DNA of 64,000 bases from JANSWY01 sp965267245 (GCA_965267245.1 OZ253939.1:186001-250000), one strand, 5' to 3'; shown: positions 7,694 to 18,103, counted from the stretch's first letter. Notes: generated from the sequence alone by a model not told the origin. Program-made: numbers and translations.

Positions 7694-10600
7694 TTATGCC
7701 AATTCTCTTAAATCTACAGGAACCACTCTTGAAACACCTTGTTCAATCATAGTGATACCATAGATGATATCTGTACTGGCCATCGTTCTTTTGTTGTGGG
7801 TAACAATGATAAACTGTGAGTCTTTACTGAATGTCCTGATGATGTTATTGAACTTGTCAATGTTGGCATCATCTAAAGGTGCATCTACCTCATCAAAAAT
7901 ACAGAAAGGTGCAGGTTTGATCAGATAGATCGCGAATAGGAGTGAGGTGGCTGTCAAAGTTTTCTCACCTCCTGATAATTGATTGATTGTCAATGGTCTT
8001 TTTCCTTTCGGTTTTGCCATGATCTCAATGCTGGAATCCAATGGATTTTCAGGGTCTGAAAGTCTAAGGTCACAATCATCTTCTTCTGTGAAAAGCGATC
8101 GGAATACTTTCATGAAGTTTTCTTTTATTTCATCGAAGGCTGTCATGAAGGTCTCCTTTGCTACACTATCAATTTCATTGATGGTGGTCATCAGAGATTC
8201 TTTAGCTTTGATGAGGTCTTCCTTCTGGGTGATGATAAAATCGTGCCTTTCTTTTATTTCCTGATAAGCTTCCATCGCCATTGGGTTTATAGGTCCAATG
8301 TTGTCAATTTTAGATTTCAGCTTTTCAACTTTCTCTTTTAGTTCTTCTTCTTTTAATTGAAGTGTCTCATCCTCCTGATTATTGACTTCCAGAATAGCAT
8401 CTAAATCAGCATTGAACTCTACGGATAATCTTTCCTTTACTGAGTTTAGTTGCAGTTTGGTTTCGTTCATTTTATTGTTCAACTCCATCAGGAATTGATC
8501 GGAGCTTTCCTTTTGACGCCCTATTTCACGTGTTTGCTTTTCTGTTTCGTCAATGTGACCTCTGGTATTGTAATATTCCCTTTCTGCTTCATTTACGCCC
8601 ATTTCAATGGACTCTTTCTCCTCATACATGGCCACCAGCTCATCATCATTGGTCTCAGAGGTTTGGATCAGCTTCTTGATTTCTTCATCTGTTTCGCCGA
8701 GTGTAAGTGTATTCTTTTCAATACGTTCTTTGCTGTTCTCGTATGTAGACTCCTTGAATGAGATTTCCTGCCCAATGCTGGCAACTTTGTTTTGTTGTTG
8801 GTGAAATAGGATGTTCTCTTGATTGTAAGCAGCAGACCTTTCTGTTAACAATTCACTTGCTGCGTCCAGCTCTTCTTTGGCAGTTTCATATTCTTCAATA
8901 ATGGATTCCAGAACACCTTTAGATTCCTCATATTTTGGTTGAATTTCCGCTAATTCTTCACCTAAAATCTGAAGTTTTTCTTCTATGTCCTCTTTCTTAT
9001 TGACATTACTGCTCAAAAGACTCGCAAACTGCTCCTGTTTGGTTTTGATTGTAATGTAATCCTGGTTGATCTTGTTTACCTCATCCTTAATGGATTCAAG
9101 TGTGTGCTTGACAGTACTTGCTTTAAGATCTTCCAGTTGTTTTACATTTTCTTGTAAATCGCTTTGTGTCTGATCGAGCTTCTTCGTTAGTTTTTTCAGC
9201 TCCTCAGAAAGTTTCTCCAGATTCTTAGCCCTACCAATTCTTTTTCCTTCAAATAAACCAACTGATCCTCCAGATACGCTAAATGCTTTTTTAGTGACCT
9301 TTCCACTTTTAGAAATAGCTATTACATCATCAGGCAATTCGTCTATCTGATTATTCTCCGCGATGTATACATTGTCCAGGATGTACTGGATGAGTTTCTT
9401 GTATTTCTCATCATATTCAACAATCTCAGTCGCAGGAGTGGCATTCGGGAAGATCTTGGTGTCAGAACTTTTGAACTTATTAAACTGATCCAGGATGAAG
9501 AAATAAGCTTTTCCCTTTGCTGCTTCACTCAGCAGATTGATCGCCTGGTATGCCTGAGACTCGGTTTCCACGATGTAGTAGTTCATCAAAGGTTCCAGGT
9601 AATTTTCAATGGTTACCCGATAATCCTCCGGACATGTCAATATATCCGATAGGAGTGGTGCATCTTTCGCCCAGGATTTTGACTTCTTTAAGAATTTGAT
9701 GGCTTCAGGAAATCCTTCCAGGTTGTCCACTAGACTCTTCGTAAGATTGTATTCATTGGTCTTGGCGTCCAGCTTTCTGTTGATCTGGCTGAGTTGCTCT
9801 TTGATCAATTCTACAGTTTTCTCACTGGACTCAATTCTGGATTGAATTTGCTCTTCTTTTATTTTGAGCTTATTGAATTCTTCTTCTTTCTCTTCTTTTA
9901 AAGAAGCTATTTCTTTTAACTTCTTATCAAACTCGTCCAGGTTTGTGGATTGTTCAGAACTATCCTCAGCGGCTTTCTCCAGTTCCTGTTTCAGCGTACT
10001 TTGCTGGATCTGCTTAATCTCCATTGTTTTGTTCAGTTGGAATTGTTCTTCTCGGTTTGAAGAAACTTTCCTTGACAGTTCCTGTGCTCTTTCCTGTACC
10101 TCCTGGGTCTGGGCTTTTTGAGATTCGTATTCTTCCTGCAGTTTGTTAAGTTTCAAACTCACTTCAGCCAGGATCTTGTCCGCAGTATCTTTCTCTTTGT
10201 TGAGGCTTTCCAGTGAAAACCTGGCGCGCTCATTACTCTTTTTGTCTTGCTCTATTTGCTCTCTAAGGCTATCGGCACGGTCATTCAGAAATCTCTGACG
10301 CTCATTCTTGATCTTCTTTTCGCTTTCGTAAGACCTGATCTTGCTTACATGTTCATTAAGTGCCTTTTGTCGTGAGCTTAGTAGCTTTTCCTTTTTTACA
10401 AGGTCCGTCTTTGCTTCCTCAATGGCTGCTTCCAGTTCAGCTTGCTGCTTATTCAGACTTAGTTTTTTATCATTCTCTTGCTCGATTTGCTTTTTCAGTG
10501 TTTCATAAACCTTTTGCTGGTTTGCGACTGATTTTTTGGCAAGACCAATACTGTATTTCTTATAATCGTCTTTTAATTTATAATACCTTTCAGCCTGTTT

Positions 10601-11227
10601 AGCTTGTCTTTCCAGTTGCTTAAGGTTTTTGTCTATCTCAAAAAGCAGGTCCTCCACACGGTCCAAGTCAGCATCAGTATCATTTAGTTTCCTGAGAGTC
10701 TCTTTCTTTCTGATCTTGAACTTGGAAATACCCGCAGCTTCTTCAAAAAGCGCACGTCTGGAGTTGTCTTTATCGTTGAGGATATCATCGACCATCTTGA
10801 GCTCAATGATGGCATAACTATTGGATGCAATTCCAGTATCTAAAAACAGGTTTGTGATGTCTTTTAACCTACATGGCACACCATTGAGCATGTATTCACT
10901 CTCTCCTGACCTATAATACCTTCTGGTGATTGTAACCTGACTGTATTCGGTAGGGATGAGATTTTTTGTGTTGTTGAAAGTAAGACTTACTTCTGCTAGC
11001 TGTGTAGGTTTTCTTTTCTTGGTGCCATTGAAAATGACGTTCTCCATTTTGTCCGAACGAAGTGCCCTGGTCTTTTGCTCTCCCAGTACCCATCTGATGG
11101 AATCCACTACATTGGATTTTCCACAACCATTAGGTCCAACGATACCAGTGATACCTTCATCAAAGTTGATGGTCACCTTATCTGCGAAACTCTTGAATCC
11201 CTTTATTTCAAGTTTAGTTAATTGCAT
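7694..11227 (-). CDS. smc: Chromosome segregation protein SMC
   Basis: A 1177-residue SMC ATPase, full length for the family. The Walker A motif GPNGCGKS is near residues 32-39. Two very long charged coiled-coil arms flank a hinge (about residues 500-650, with the YLEPLMNYYIVE and SGGSVGLFEGKR regions). The C-terminal head has the signature LSGGEKTL and Walker B FCIFDEVDAPLDDAN. It homodimerises and, with ScpA/ScpB, compacts and organises the chromosome. No scp gene is next to it. It is the first gene of a probable operon with the two oxidoreductases. Confidence 0.98.
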   Translation of the reverse strand: MQLTKLEIKGFKSFADKVTINFDEGITGIVGPNGCGKSNVVDSIRWVLGEQKTRALRSDKMENVIFNGTKKRKPTQLAEVSLTFNNTKNLIPTEYSQVTITRRYYRSGESEYMLNGVPCRLKDITNLFLDTGIASNSYAIIELKMVDDILNDKDNSRRALFEEAAGISKFKIRKKETLRKLNDTDADLDRVEDLLFEIDKNLKQLERQAKQAERYYKLKDDYKKYSIGLAKKSVANQQKVYETLKKQIEQENDKKLSLNKQQAELEAAIEEAKTDLVKKEKLLSSRQKALNEHVSKIRSYESEKKIKNERQRFLNDRADSLREQIEQDKKSNERARFSLESLNKEKDTADKILAEVSLKLNKLQEEYESQKAQTQEVQERAQELSRKVSSNREEQFQLNKTMEIKQIQQSTLKQELEKAAEDSSEQSTNLDEFDKKLKEIASLKEEKEEEFNKLKIKEEQIQSRIESSEKTVELIKEQLSQINRKLDAKTNEYNLTKSLVDNLEGFPEAIKFLKKSKSWAKDAPLLSDILTCPEDYRVTIENYLEPLMNYYIVETESQAYQAINLLSEAAKGKAYFFILDQFNKFKSSDTKIFPNATPATEIVEYDEKYKKLIQYILDNVYIAENNQIDELPDDVIAISKSGKVTKKAFSVSGGSVGLFEGKRIGRAKNLEKLSEELKKLTKKLDQTQSDLQENVKQLEDLKASTVKHTLESIKDEVNKINQDYITIKTKQEQFASLLSSNVNKKEDIEEKLQILGEELAEIQPKYEESKGVLESIIEEYETAKEELDAASELLTERSAAYNQENILFHQQQNKVASIGQEISFKESTYENSKERIEKNTLTLGETDEEIKKLIQTSETNDDELVAMYEEKESIEMGVNEAEREYYNTRGHIDETEKQTREIGRQKESSDQFLMELNNKMNETKLQLNSVKERLSVEFNADLDAILEVNNQEDETLQLKEEELKEKVEKLKSKIDNIGPINPMAMEAYQEIKERHDFIITQKEDLIKAKESLMTTINEIDSVAKETFMTAFDEIKENFMKVFRSLFTEEDDCDLRLSDPENPLDSSIEIMAKPKGKRPLTINQLSGGEKTLTATSLLFAIYLIKPAPFCIFDEVDAPLDDANIDKFNNIIRTFSKDSQFIIVTHNKRTMASTDIIYGITMIEQGVSRVVPVDLRELA

Positions 11228-11293
11228 GCAAAATGGAGTAATTAAAAATTAGAGAGTCGACAAATTTAGGATTATTTCTGTAATTTGGTAGCT

Positions 11294-11845
11294 ATGGATG
11301 ACATTCAAATTTTAGTCTATTTAATTATTGGTATTATCTACATAATATCTCGGGCTCTAAAAGGAAAAAACAAGTCTGCAAAACCTCCACAGAGACCAGC
11401 AGCAAGGACTTCACCGCCACAGCAAAAACCTAAGGCACCAAGTAGTTTTGAAGAAATCCTTGCTGAATTTGGTAAGAGAATTGAAGAAGAAAGGGGAGGA
11501 GCTGTAGAAATTGAAGAAGAAGAGGAAGAGATAGAGTACAAACCACTCGTGATTGAAGAGGATGTCAACCGAAAGGAGTTTCAACAAGAGGGAAGAAACA
11601 GGCAGTTTGCTGATGAGGAAAGTAGAAGGGTTTATGAAGAGGCAATTGTGAGAGCTGAGGGTGCTGATCTGGCATTTGAGGCGGATGCAAATTTCCAAAA
11701 CTCCAGACTTAACTTTGGTTTTGACGCATACGAAAAGAAAGAAAAGGATAATAAATTTGCCCGGGAAATCAGATCAATGTTACAGGATGGTGAAGGAGCA
11801 AAGAAAGCTGTGATCCTGGCAGAAATACTTAACAGAAAGTATTAG
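11294..11845 (+). CDS. Small membrane-anchored acidic protein
   Basis: The ATG start used here gives about 183 residues; a TTG three codons upstream is also open. One transmembrane helix (about residues 5-17) is followed by a proline/lysine-rich linker (KPPQRPAARTSP), a strongly acidic stretch (EIEEEEEEIEYK) and a C-terminal helical part ending REIRSMLQDGEGAKKAVILAEILNRKY. The conserved-looking C-terminus suggests a protein-interaction module held at the membrane. It is divergent from smc. No known function is recognised. Confidence 0.7.
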   Translation: MDDIQILVYLIIGIIYIISRALKGKNKSAKPPQRPAARTSPPQQKPKAPSSFEEILAEFGKRIEEERGGAVEIEEEEEEIEYKPLVIEEDVNRKEFQQEGRNRQFADEESRRVYEEAIVRAEGADLAFEADANFQNSRLNFGFDAYEKKEKDNKFAREIRSMLQDGEGAKKAVILAEILNRKY

Positions 11846-11931
11846 CCAGATATTTTTATTTACACATCAATCAAATTTTAGTATCTGACTTTTGAAGGTT
11901 AAATTGCCGCGTTGAATTTAGGCTAGCGGAT

Positions 11932-12657
11932 ATGGAGAATATTTCTATTGTTATTGTTGAGGATGAACCTCTTATTGCCAAAACTATCGAAGTTTATCTG
12001 GTAGATGCTGGCTATAATGTCGTGGCTGTCAATGATAATGCAATAGATGGTCTTAATTCTATTGAAAGACACAAACCTGACATAGCACTTCTGGATATTG
12101 AACTTCGTGGAGAGGAGACAGGAATCTGGCTAGCTGAGCAAATCAATAAATCTCTTAATATTCCTTATATTTTCATGACCTCTTATAAGGATAAAGAGAC
12201 TATTCAAAAAGCTGTTAAGACTATTCCATATGGCTATATGTTGAAACCTGTGGATGAGGATGCACTTTCTGCAAATATCAATGTGGCCCTTGAGCGATTT
12301 CATCAGGAAAATCAAAAAGAAGAAGAACCACAATTTGTCATCAATGATGCGGTCTTTCTTAAAGATGAGCATTACTTCATCAAGCTTAAGTTTGATTCAA
12401 TTCTTTACATTCAGGCAAGTGGTAATTACATTGACATCTTTGAGGAAAATAGAAAGCATGTGCTAAAAACAACTTTGAAAAGTTTCATGCAGTCTGTCCC
12501 GGATAGTCTTTTCTTTCAAACACATAGGTCGTATGTGGTCAATCTTGCCAAAGTAGATAAGATTGGTAGTCGAAATCTCTTTATTGCGACTCAAGAAATT
12601 CCATTAGTAAAAGAACAAAGAGAAGAACTTCTCAAAAGGCTGCCATATGCCAAATAA
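11932..12657 (+). CDS. Orphan LytTR-family response regulator
   Basis: A 241-residue response regulator: receiver domain with acidic VEDE at 9-12, phospho-acceptor Asp55 in LLDIEL, and Lys in MLKPVDE, followed by a LytTR domain (about 140-238) with YIQASGNYIDIF and FFQTHRSYVVNL. No histidine kinase lies beside it, so its partner is elsewhere. Its receiver helix pattern (EETGIWLAEQI) differs from the regulator at 5.1 kb, so it is not a recent duplicate. Confidence 0.92.
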   Translation: MENISIVIVEDEPLIAKTIEVYLVDAGYNVVAVNDNAIDGLNSIERHKPDIALLDIELRGEETGIWLAEQINKSLNIPYIFMTSYKDKETIQKAVKTIPYGYMLKPVDEDALSANINVALERFHQENQKEEEPQFVINDAVFLKDEHYFIKLKFDSILYIQASGNYIDIFEENRKHVLKTTLKSFMQSVPDSLFFQTHRSYVVNLAKVDKIGSRNLFIATQEIPLVKEQREELLKRLPYAK

Positions 12658-12661
12658 AAAA

Positions 12662-12684
12662 GGCCACCCAAAATTTGGATGACC
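12662..12684 (-). terminator. Intrinsic terminator after the subtilase gene
   Basis: On the minus strand GGTCATCC pairs with GGGTGGCC around an AT loop, followed by TTTTTT. It sits 30 nt past the protease stop codon. Confidence 0.65.
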
Positions 12685-12713
12685 CATTCATTTTAAGAAC
12701 ACTTATTTCTTCT

Positions 12714-14267
12714 TTAGTTAGAAACGGCCTCAAGTGCATTGATATTACCCCAACCGTAGTTACTGTTTCTTGAAGGGTAGAATTCAGATGCTTCCTTGAG
12801 CTTTTGTAGGACCTGGTCTCTTGATAGCCCAGGGTTCTGTGCCCACACCAACGCGGCGATTCCAGCTGTTGTAGCTGTGGCCACTGAAGATCCACCTACA
12901 TATGAAGGTTGATCACCACTCATAGCAAGTGTCAATGAAGTTCTGGATGTATTGGAAGCTCTCTGCATTGTTACAGTGAAATCTACCTTACTTCCATTGT
13001 GACAAACATCACACCTGTTATATCCATTATCTTTTATTCCGGTTACTGCCACAGTCTCAGACATATTTGCCGGGAATATTACACCCCACCAGCTAGTCCA
13101 GGTTAGTGAGGTACCCGCAGCGCAAAAGATCAGTTTTCCTTTGTTATGAGCATAGCGAATGGCATCCTTCACCTGACCACTGGAAAAAACATCTCCAATT
13201 GACATGCTTATAATTTTCACATCTGATCTGTTACCTAATATGACAAGTGCATCGCTTACACCATCTTTCTCACTACCTCCATTGATTACCACATCTCCGG
13301 TTCCTCTGATAGCTACTAGATCTGCATTATAGGCAACACCAACTGAACTCCCTCCACTTGCGCGTGGTGCAGAGATAGTTCCTGCCATTTGCGTACCATG
13401 ACCGCATTGGTCATTTGGACCATCGGGGTCTGCCCACCACCACCACGAACTCACATAGGTGCCGTACTTATTAATGTATCTGTTTGTAGAATTACCAGAT
13501 GCGAACTGACTATTCAGTTTAGCTTGATTTGGAGAAATACCAGTGTCTATTAAGCCAACAGCCACATTGTTTCCTGTACTATAACTCCAGGCTTGCGGTA
13601 TGTTATGCACATAGAAGTTCCAAGGTACTTTTGCATTGGGTGAAACAGTAGTATAGTCAGCTGATGGTATACTGCCCGCAGGACTAACATCACAACCAGC
13701 ATCACTATCCAGCCTTAGGCCATCATAATTCATGTCTTCAAATGAGGCAGTTGCGGGTTCAACATATCTAACAGTTGACATTTCTCTAAGAGCATCTACT
13801 AGTTCCAACTCATGAACTTTCAATTTAAAATAAGGCAGAACATCGTGTGTAACGGTTATTCTACTTTCAATAGACTCAATACTTCCATTTTCTTTGAGAA
13901 TATCCTGTAGACCATCCAGTATTTCATGTTTTGCTTCTACCCATTCTTTAGAGTTTACATCTATTTCATGAATTCTGTTTTTGATATTTTTTGATTTTTT
14001 GGGTTGATACCCAACAGTTACAATAGAGTCATTTCCCAGTAGAGTACTCAATAAATGGTTTGATGAAACCATTTTCCAGTCAAATTCACCATGTTGCTGT
14101 AGATTCTGAAGAATATCTTCATTGATTACTTCTTGTGAAACAGGGGTGTAGTTTTTGTTAAAAACCGGTGAGTGATTTTCATTTGATTCCGGAGAAAATT
14201 CTTCATTGGGGGAACATGCATAGAGCATACCTATGGCGCAAGCCATGGCCATCATTTTTCGGGTCAT
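12714..14267 (-). CDS. S8 (subtilisin-like) serine peptidase lipoprotein
   Basis: The chosen ATG gives 517 residues and a lipoprotein signal (ACAIGMLYAC, lipid cysteine near 18); an upstream ATG adds ten residues. Residues about 110-175 resemble an I9-type propeptide. The catalytic triad is visible: Asp241 in GLIDTG, His290 in CGHGTQMAG, Ser461 in GGSSVATA. The serine motif has lost the proline of the usual GTSMAxP. A run of four tryptophans lies about 12 residues before the His. It probably acts at the cell envelope. A TATGCATGCATA palindrome begins 61 nt upstream of this ATG, exactly the spacing seen at the STAS-like gene near 61.9 kb. Confidence 0.92.
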   Translation of the reverse strand: MTRKMMAMACAIGMLYACSPNEEFSPESNENHSPVFNKNYTPVSQEVINEDILQNLQQHGEFDWKMVSSNHLLSTLLGNDSIVTVGYQPKKSKNIKNRIHEIDVNSKEWVEAKHEILDGLQDILKENGSIESIESRITVTHDVLPYFKLKVHELELVDALREMSTVRYVEPATASFEDMNYDGLRLDSDAGCDVSPAGSIPSADYTTVSPNAKVPWNFYVHNIPQAWSYSTGNNVAVGLIDTGISPNQAKLNSQFASGNSTNRYINKYGTYVSSWWWWADPDGPNDQCGHGTQMAGTISAPRASGGSSVGVAYNADLVAIRGTGDVVINGGSEKDGVSDALVILGNRSDVKIISMSIGDVFSSGQVKDAIRYAHNKGKLIFCAAGTSLTWTSWWGVIFPANMSETVAVTGIKDNGYNRCDVCHNGSKVDFTVTMQRASNTSRTSLTLAMSGDQPSYVGGSSVATATTAGIAALVWAQNPGLSRDQVLQKLKEASEFYPSRNSNYGWGNINALEAVSN

Positions 14268-14328
14268 AATGTTATAAATTTTGGTTAGCCCGATCAAGAT
14301 AAGAATTAAAATGATGATTCAAAAGAAT

Positions 14329-14340
14329 TATGCATGCATA
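14329..14340. promoter_or_regulatory. TATGCATGCATA palindrome upstream of subtilase
   Basis: Third copy of the palindrome. On the gene strand it is followed by TTG-N18-TATCTTG, a near match to the Bacteroidota -33/-7 promoter, which would put the palindrome just upstream of -33. Confidence 0.65.
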
Positions 14341-14401
14341 CTTTTTAATTCATCTAAAGTTTTAATGATCTGGTCACAATTGAAATCAAGAGCGACAAAA
14401 A

Positions 14402-14425
14402 AAGCCACTCTTTTGGGAGTGGCTT
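14402..14425 (-). terminator. Intrinsic terminator of citrate synthase gene
   Basis: AAGCCACTC / GAGTGGCTT, a 9-bp stem with a 6-nt loop. On the minus strand it is followed by a run of T, 26 nt after the gltA stop. Confidence 0.85.
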
Positions 14426-14450
14426 CAATTATATATTAAAAACCTTAATG

Positions 14451-15737
14451 CTATCTCTTACTAATTGGAACGTAATCTCTTACAGTTTCACCGGTATAGA
14501 TTTGTCTTGGTCGTCCGATTGGTTCCTTATTCTCTCTCATTTCTTTCCACTGGGCAATCCAACCAGGAAGTCTTCCCAAAGCAAACATCACCGTAAACAT
14601 CTCAGTTGGGATTCCTAGCGCTCTGTAGATGATACCACTATAGAAATCTACGTTAGGATATAAGTTTCTTTCAACGAAGTACTCGTCTTTTAAGGCAACT
14701 TCCTCCAGTCCTTTGGCAATATCCAGAACAGGATCATTTACACCAAGCTTAGCCAATACATCATCAGCAGCTTTTTTGATAATTCTCGCCCTAGGATCAA
14801 AGTTCTTATAAACTCTATGGCCGAATCCCATTAATCTAAATGGATCATCTTTGTCTTTTGCCTTGTCAATGTACTTCGCTGTATCACCGCCATCAGCTTT
14901 GATAGCTTCCAGCATTTCAATTACAGCCTGATTGGCTCCACCGTGTAATGGTCCCCAAAGTGCATTCATTCCTGCAGAAATAGATGCATACAAGCTTGCC
15001 TGAGAAGAACCAACAATTCTTACTGTAGAGGCTGAACAGTTCTGCTCGTGATCTGCGTGAAGAATCAAAAGTTTATCAAGTGCTTTTGCTACATCTGGGT
15101 CTACCTGAAAGTTCTCCGATGGTACCGCAAACATCATTTTCAGGAAGTTTGAACAATAATCCAGTGAATTATCAGGGTAATTAAGAGGGTGACCTACTTC
15201 ATTTTTGTATGCCCATGCAGCAAATGTTGGCATTTTTGCCAATATTCTGATGATGCTCAAGTTTACCGCATCCCAGCTTCTATTTGGGTCAAGTGACTCA
15301 GGATAAAAAGCAGTGAGTGCTGTTATCAAAGAAGAAACAACTCCCATCGGGTGAGAGTTTGATGGGAAACCATCTAAAATTTTTCTGATATCCTCGTGAA
15401 CGATCGTGTGATTCGTGATTTCGCTCTGGAACTGTGTCAATTCAGCTTCTGTTGGTAATGCTCCATAAATGAGCAAATAACTAACTTCAAGAAAAGTTGA
15501 GTGTTCTGCAAGGTGTTCGATGGTATATCCTCTGTGTCTGAGAATACCTTTTTCTCCATCAAGAAACGTAATGGCACTTTTAGTAGATCCAGTATTCTTA
15601 AACCCAGGATCAATTGTAATGACTCCTGATTGTGCTCTAAACTTACTGATATCTATTGCCTGTTCACCTTCAGAACCTTCGATTACGGGTAGTTCATAAG
15701 TTTTACCTTCGAATACAACTTGGGCTGTTTTTGACAT
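14451..15737 (-). CDS. gltA: Citrate synthase
   Basis: A 428-residue type II (hexameric, Gram-negative-type) citrate synthase, condensing oxaloacetate and acetyl-CoA as the entry step of the TCA cycle. Active-site motifs are present: LHADHEQNCS, GPLHGGANQAV (catalytic His), FGHRVYKNFDPRA (second His and Arg), and the C-terminal PIGRPRQIYTG. The N-terminal beta-domain (KTAQVVFEGKTYELPV) typical of the Gram-negative form is present. It is monocistronic, with its own terminator. In the type II form NADH commonly inhibits. Confidence 0.98.
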   Translation of the reverse strand: MSKTAQVVFEGKTYELPVIEGSEGEQAIDISKFRAQSGVITIDPGFKNTGSTKSAITFLDGEKGILRHRGYTIEHLAEHSTFLEVSYLLIYGALPTEAELTQFQSEITNHTIVHEDIRKILDGFPSNSHPMGVVSSLITALTAFYPESLDPNRSWDAVNLSIIRILAKMPTFAAWAYKNEVGHPLNYPDNSLDYCSNFLKMMFAVPSENFQVDPDVAKALDKLLILHADHEQNCSASTVRIVGSSQASLYASISAGMNALWGPLHGGANQAVIEMLEAIKADGGDTAKYIDKAKDKDDPFRLMGFGHRVYKNFDPRARIIKKAADDVLAKLGVNDPVLDIAKGLEEVALKDEYFVERNLYPNVDFYSGIIYRALGIPTEMFTVMFALGRLPGWIAQWKEMRENKEPIGRPRQIYTGETVRDYVPISKR

Positions 15738-15933
15738 ATTTATTTAATCGGTTATTATTTTAAAAATTTTTGAAGATTCATTTTTTTTAAGGTGCACGCT
15801 AAATTAGCTAATTAGGGGCATAAATGAAATACCCTTTTATAGGTAACTTAGTATGACTATTGTCAGTTTCGGGTCTAAATACGAACTTTCCTCAAAATTT
15901 AGACATCTTCAAATATTATAACTGCCTTTTAAA

Positions 15934-16758
15934 CTAGTTGTTTCCTAAAATAAGGGGCAGTCCACTGTCTCCACCACCAATTACAATGACTTTGGTGTTT
16001 TGAGAATTTGCTAGTTGCTGGGTAGCTTCAATTCCACGCATTTTAAGGAGTTTATCTGTCAAACTTTTATTAACAATTTCATTGGCTGCTGCCTCACCTT
16101 CAGCGGCTATTCTTTTTCTTTCAGCTTCACTTTTTTCTTTGTCTAGTCTGTATTGATAGGCCTGCGCTTCCTGCTCCTGTTTCTGCTTGTTCTCAATCGA
16201 ATTTTTAATCTGTTCAGGCAGGTTGATAGACCTGATTGGCATACTTATCATTTCAACTTCATTGCCATCTGCACCTAGGATGTCAGCTGTTTCGTCCTTA
16301 ATAGAAGTTTCAACCTCACTTCTCTTAGTAGAGTAAATTTCTTCAGCAGTATACCTTCCCATTACCCGTCTGACAGTAGATCTAACTTCTGGTTTTACCA
16401 AAACGTTTATGTAATCTCCTCTAAATTTTTCTTGTATAATCCCTATTTGATCATATCTAGGGTGGAATCTAACTGTTACATCCACATCTATTCTCAGACC
16501 ATTTTTGTCAAGGACGTTCATTGTTTCATCTATGCTTTGTTCGGCTACATTATAGACATATTTTTCGTTCCAGGGTGCTTTCACATGCCAACCTGGTCCT
16601 ATTATATTATCCTTTTCCAATTCACCACTGAGTGTTCTGAAAAGAACAGCTCTTTCTGATGCTTCAATTCTGTAGAAGATGCTGCTGGCAAATGAAAAGA
16701 CTACTATTACCGCGATGATCGCGATTATAATTATTGGTAAAAATTTCCTGTTGTCCAT
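15934..16758 (-). CDS. Prohibitin-like SPFH domain membrane protein
   Basis: A 274-residue protein with one N-terminal transmembrane helix (about 8-28) and an SPFH/Band-7 domain (about 29-200): ERAVLFRTLSGELEKDNIIGPGWH, then FHPRYDQIG. A charged coiled coil follows (KQKQEQEAQAYQYRLDKEKS...). Prohibitins form large rings on the membrane that hold or protect proteases and other membrane proteins. A hydrophobic glycine-rich tail ends the protein (IGGGDSGLPLILGNN). It stands alone, with no nearby NfeD or FtsH gene. Confidence 0.92.
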   Translation of the reverse strand: MDNRKFLPIIIIAIIAVIVVFSFASSIFYRIEASERAVLFRTLSGELEKDNIIGPGWHVKAPWNEKYVYNVAEQSIDETMNVLDKNGLRIDVDVTVRFHPRYDQIGIIQEKFRGDYINVLVKPEVRSTVRRVMGRYTAEEIYSTKRSEVETSIKDETADILGADGNEVEMISMPIRSINLPEQIKNSIENKQKQEQEAQAYQYRLDKEKSEAERKRIAAEGEAAANEIVNKSLTDKLLKMRGIEATQQLANSQNTKVIVIGGGDSGLPLILGNN

Positions 16759-16862
16759 TTTGGTAAGTAAAGTTTGATTTGTTCAAAAATAAGATAATAA
16801 TTAGGATACTTTTTTACAGACGGAAATGTTTATGACATATTTTTAAGCATTCCGGGGAATTA

Positions 16863-17984
16863 CTACTGATGAAGTTGGATAATATGCGGTATATAAGTTG
16901 TTTCAATTATTTCCAGAATTTCCCCATCAAAATTTGTAAGTAATATGCCTCCCAGCTCATTATTTTCAACCATCCTCTCAAAACCGATAGCGATTATATT
17001 ATTTGAAAGATCAACTTTGTAAGTAGTGATGCTGCTATAACTGTCTTGCTCTTCAGTCAACATATAGTTAAGATTGATCATATTAAATGATGTTGGTTCT
17101 AACTCACCTGAATGAAGATTGTACAAACCTGGAGAATAAGGCACTGGAGATGGTTGTGCCAATGAAACATCAATCAACATATTGTTTTCCTGTATTGAGG
17201 TTTCGAAGAGTGTATTATAATTGCTATTTACCAATGAAACATCAAGATTTGATCGACTTAACATTGCATTTGAGGATAAATCGTAAACTTCGTACGATTG
17301 ATTCAATAGGAAAACGTGTACCTGATTTGCATAGGTTGTAGCCTTGAAATTTACAGGTGAACTTAGCACAACTTCTGAAACGAGGCTGGTAAGGTTAGTT
17401 TTCATGAGGATATAATCACCTGACAAGGATCTGTGGTAAGTGATCAAATGATTATCGGCGAATATAATTTGCCTTTCAGGTCGATCGGAGGGAACTGTGC
17501 CTGTACTAATCATTGATTTGTTGCATTCCTGGGTACCTATATCATAAGCCGTAACAAATTTCTCCAAATCATCTCCATTATACCTGGAGGAAATAAGTGT
17601 AATAATGTTGTTTTTCTTTCCAATCCATTCAACAAATTCGTTTTCACCTATTGAGCATGTTTCCGGGATGACTTCTGTTACTCCCTGATCAAAATCAATG
17701 ATTGTAGTTCGGAAATTTCTTTCGCGCCAATTGAACCTAAAAAAGGTCGCAATACCACTTTCAGAAGAGAACCAGGAATAGTCAGCGAGAGATGCCTCTG
17801 AGGTTAGATTTTTCACGGTGATGTTGTCAGTGGTGGTCATTATATCACTTTGAAAGATTGAGTCATGCTGAAATGAGAAGAAGGAAAGATCAATCGGTAA
17901 TGACTCATTTGGAGACACATCGTCTTGAGTACAAGCTACCAGAAGTACTGTAAAACACAGGAAATAGACTAACCGAAAACGCAT
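16863..17984 (-). CDS. Lipoprotein of unknown function
   Basis: A 373-residue protein with a clear lipoprotein signal peptide (hydrophobic run ending LLVACTQ, lipid cysteine at 18). The rest is beta-rich with repeating short strands such as IITLISSRYNGDDLEKFVTAYD, suggesting a propeller-like fold, but I recognise no named family. The closing residues EIIETTYIPHIIQ hold no sorting domain. It lies between a prohibitin-like gene and an FKBP gene on the other strand and is probably monocistronic. Confidence 0.65.
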   Translation of the reverse strand: MRFRLVYFLCFTVLLVACTQDDVSPNESLPIDLSFFSFQHDSIFQSDIMTTTDNITVKNLTSEASLADYSWFSSESGIATFFRFNWRERNFRTTIIDFDQGVTEVIPETCSIGENEFVEWIGKKNNIITLISSRYNGDDLEKFVTAYDIGTQECNKSMISTGTVPSDRPERQIIFADNHLITYHRSLSGDYILMKTNLTSLVSEVVLSSPVNFKATTYANQVHVFLLNQSYEVYDLSSNAMLSRSNLDVSLVNSNYNTLFETSIQENNMLIDVSLAQPSPVPYSPGLYNLHSGELEPTSFNMINLNYMLTEEQDSYSSITTYKVDLSNNIIAIGFERMVENNELGGILLTNFDGEILEIIETTYIPHIIQLHQ

Positions 17985-18095
17985 AATAGGGTTAATTTAA
18001 GCATTCTTCACTGGATGTTAAATGATTTACTCCCTATTTATTCCTTCTATCATTGAAGTAATAGGAAATCATTCGTCGAACGCCAATTAAATAAC

Positions 18096-18103
18096 TAACT
18101 TTG
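18096..18103 (+). promoter_or_regulatory. -7 promoter element of the FKBP gene
   Basis: TAACTTTG matches the Bacteroidota -7 consensus TAnnTTTG and ends 28 nt before the FKBP start codon. Only a partial TTC stands at the -33 position. Confidence 0.5.
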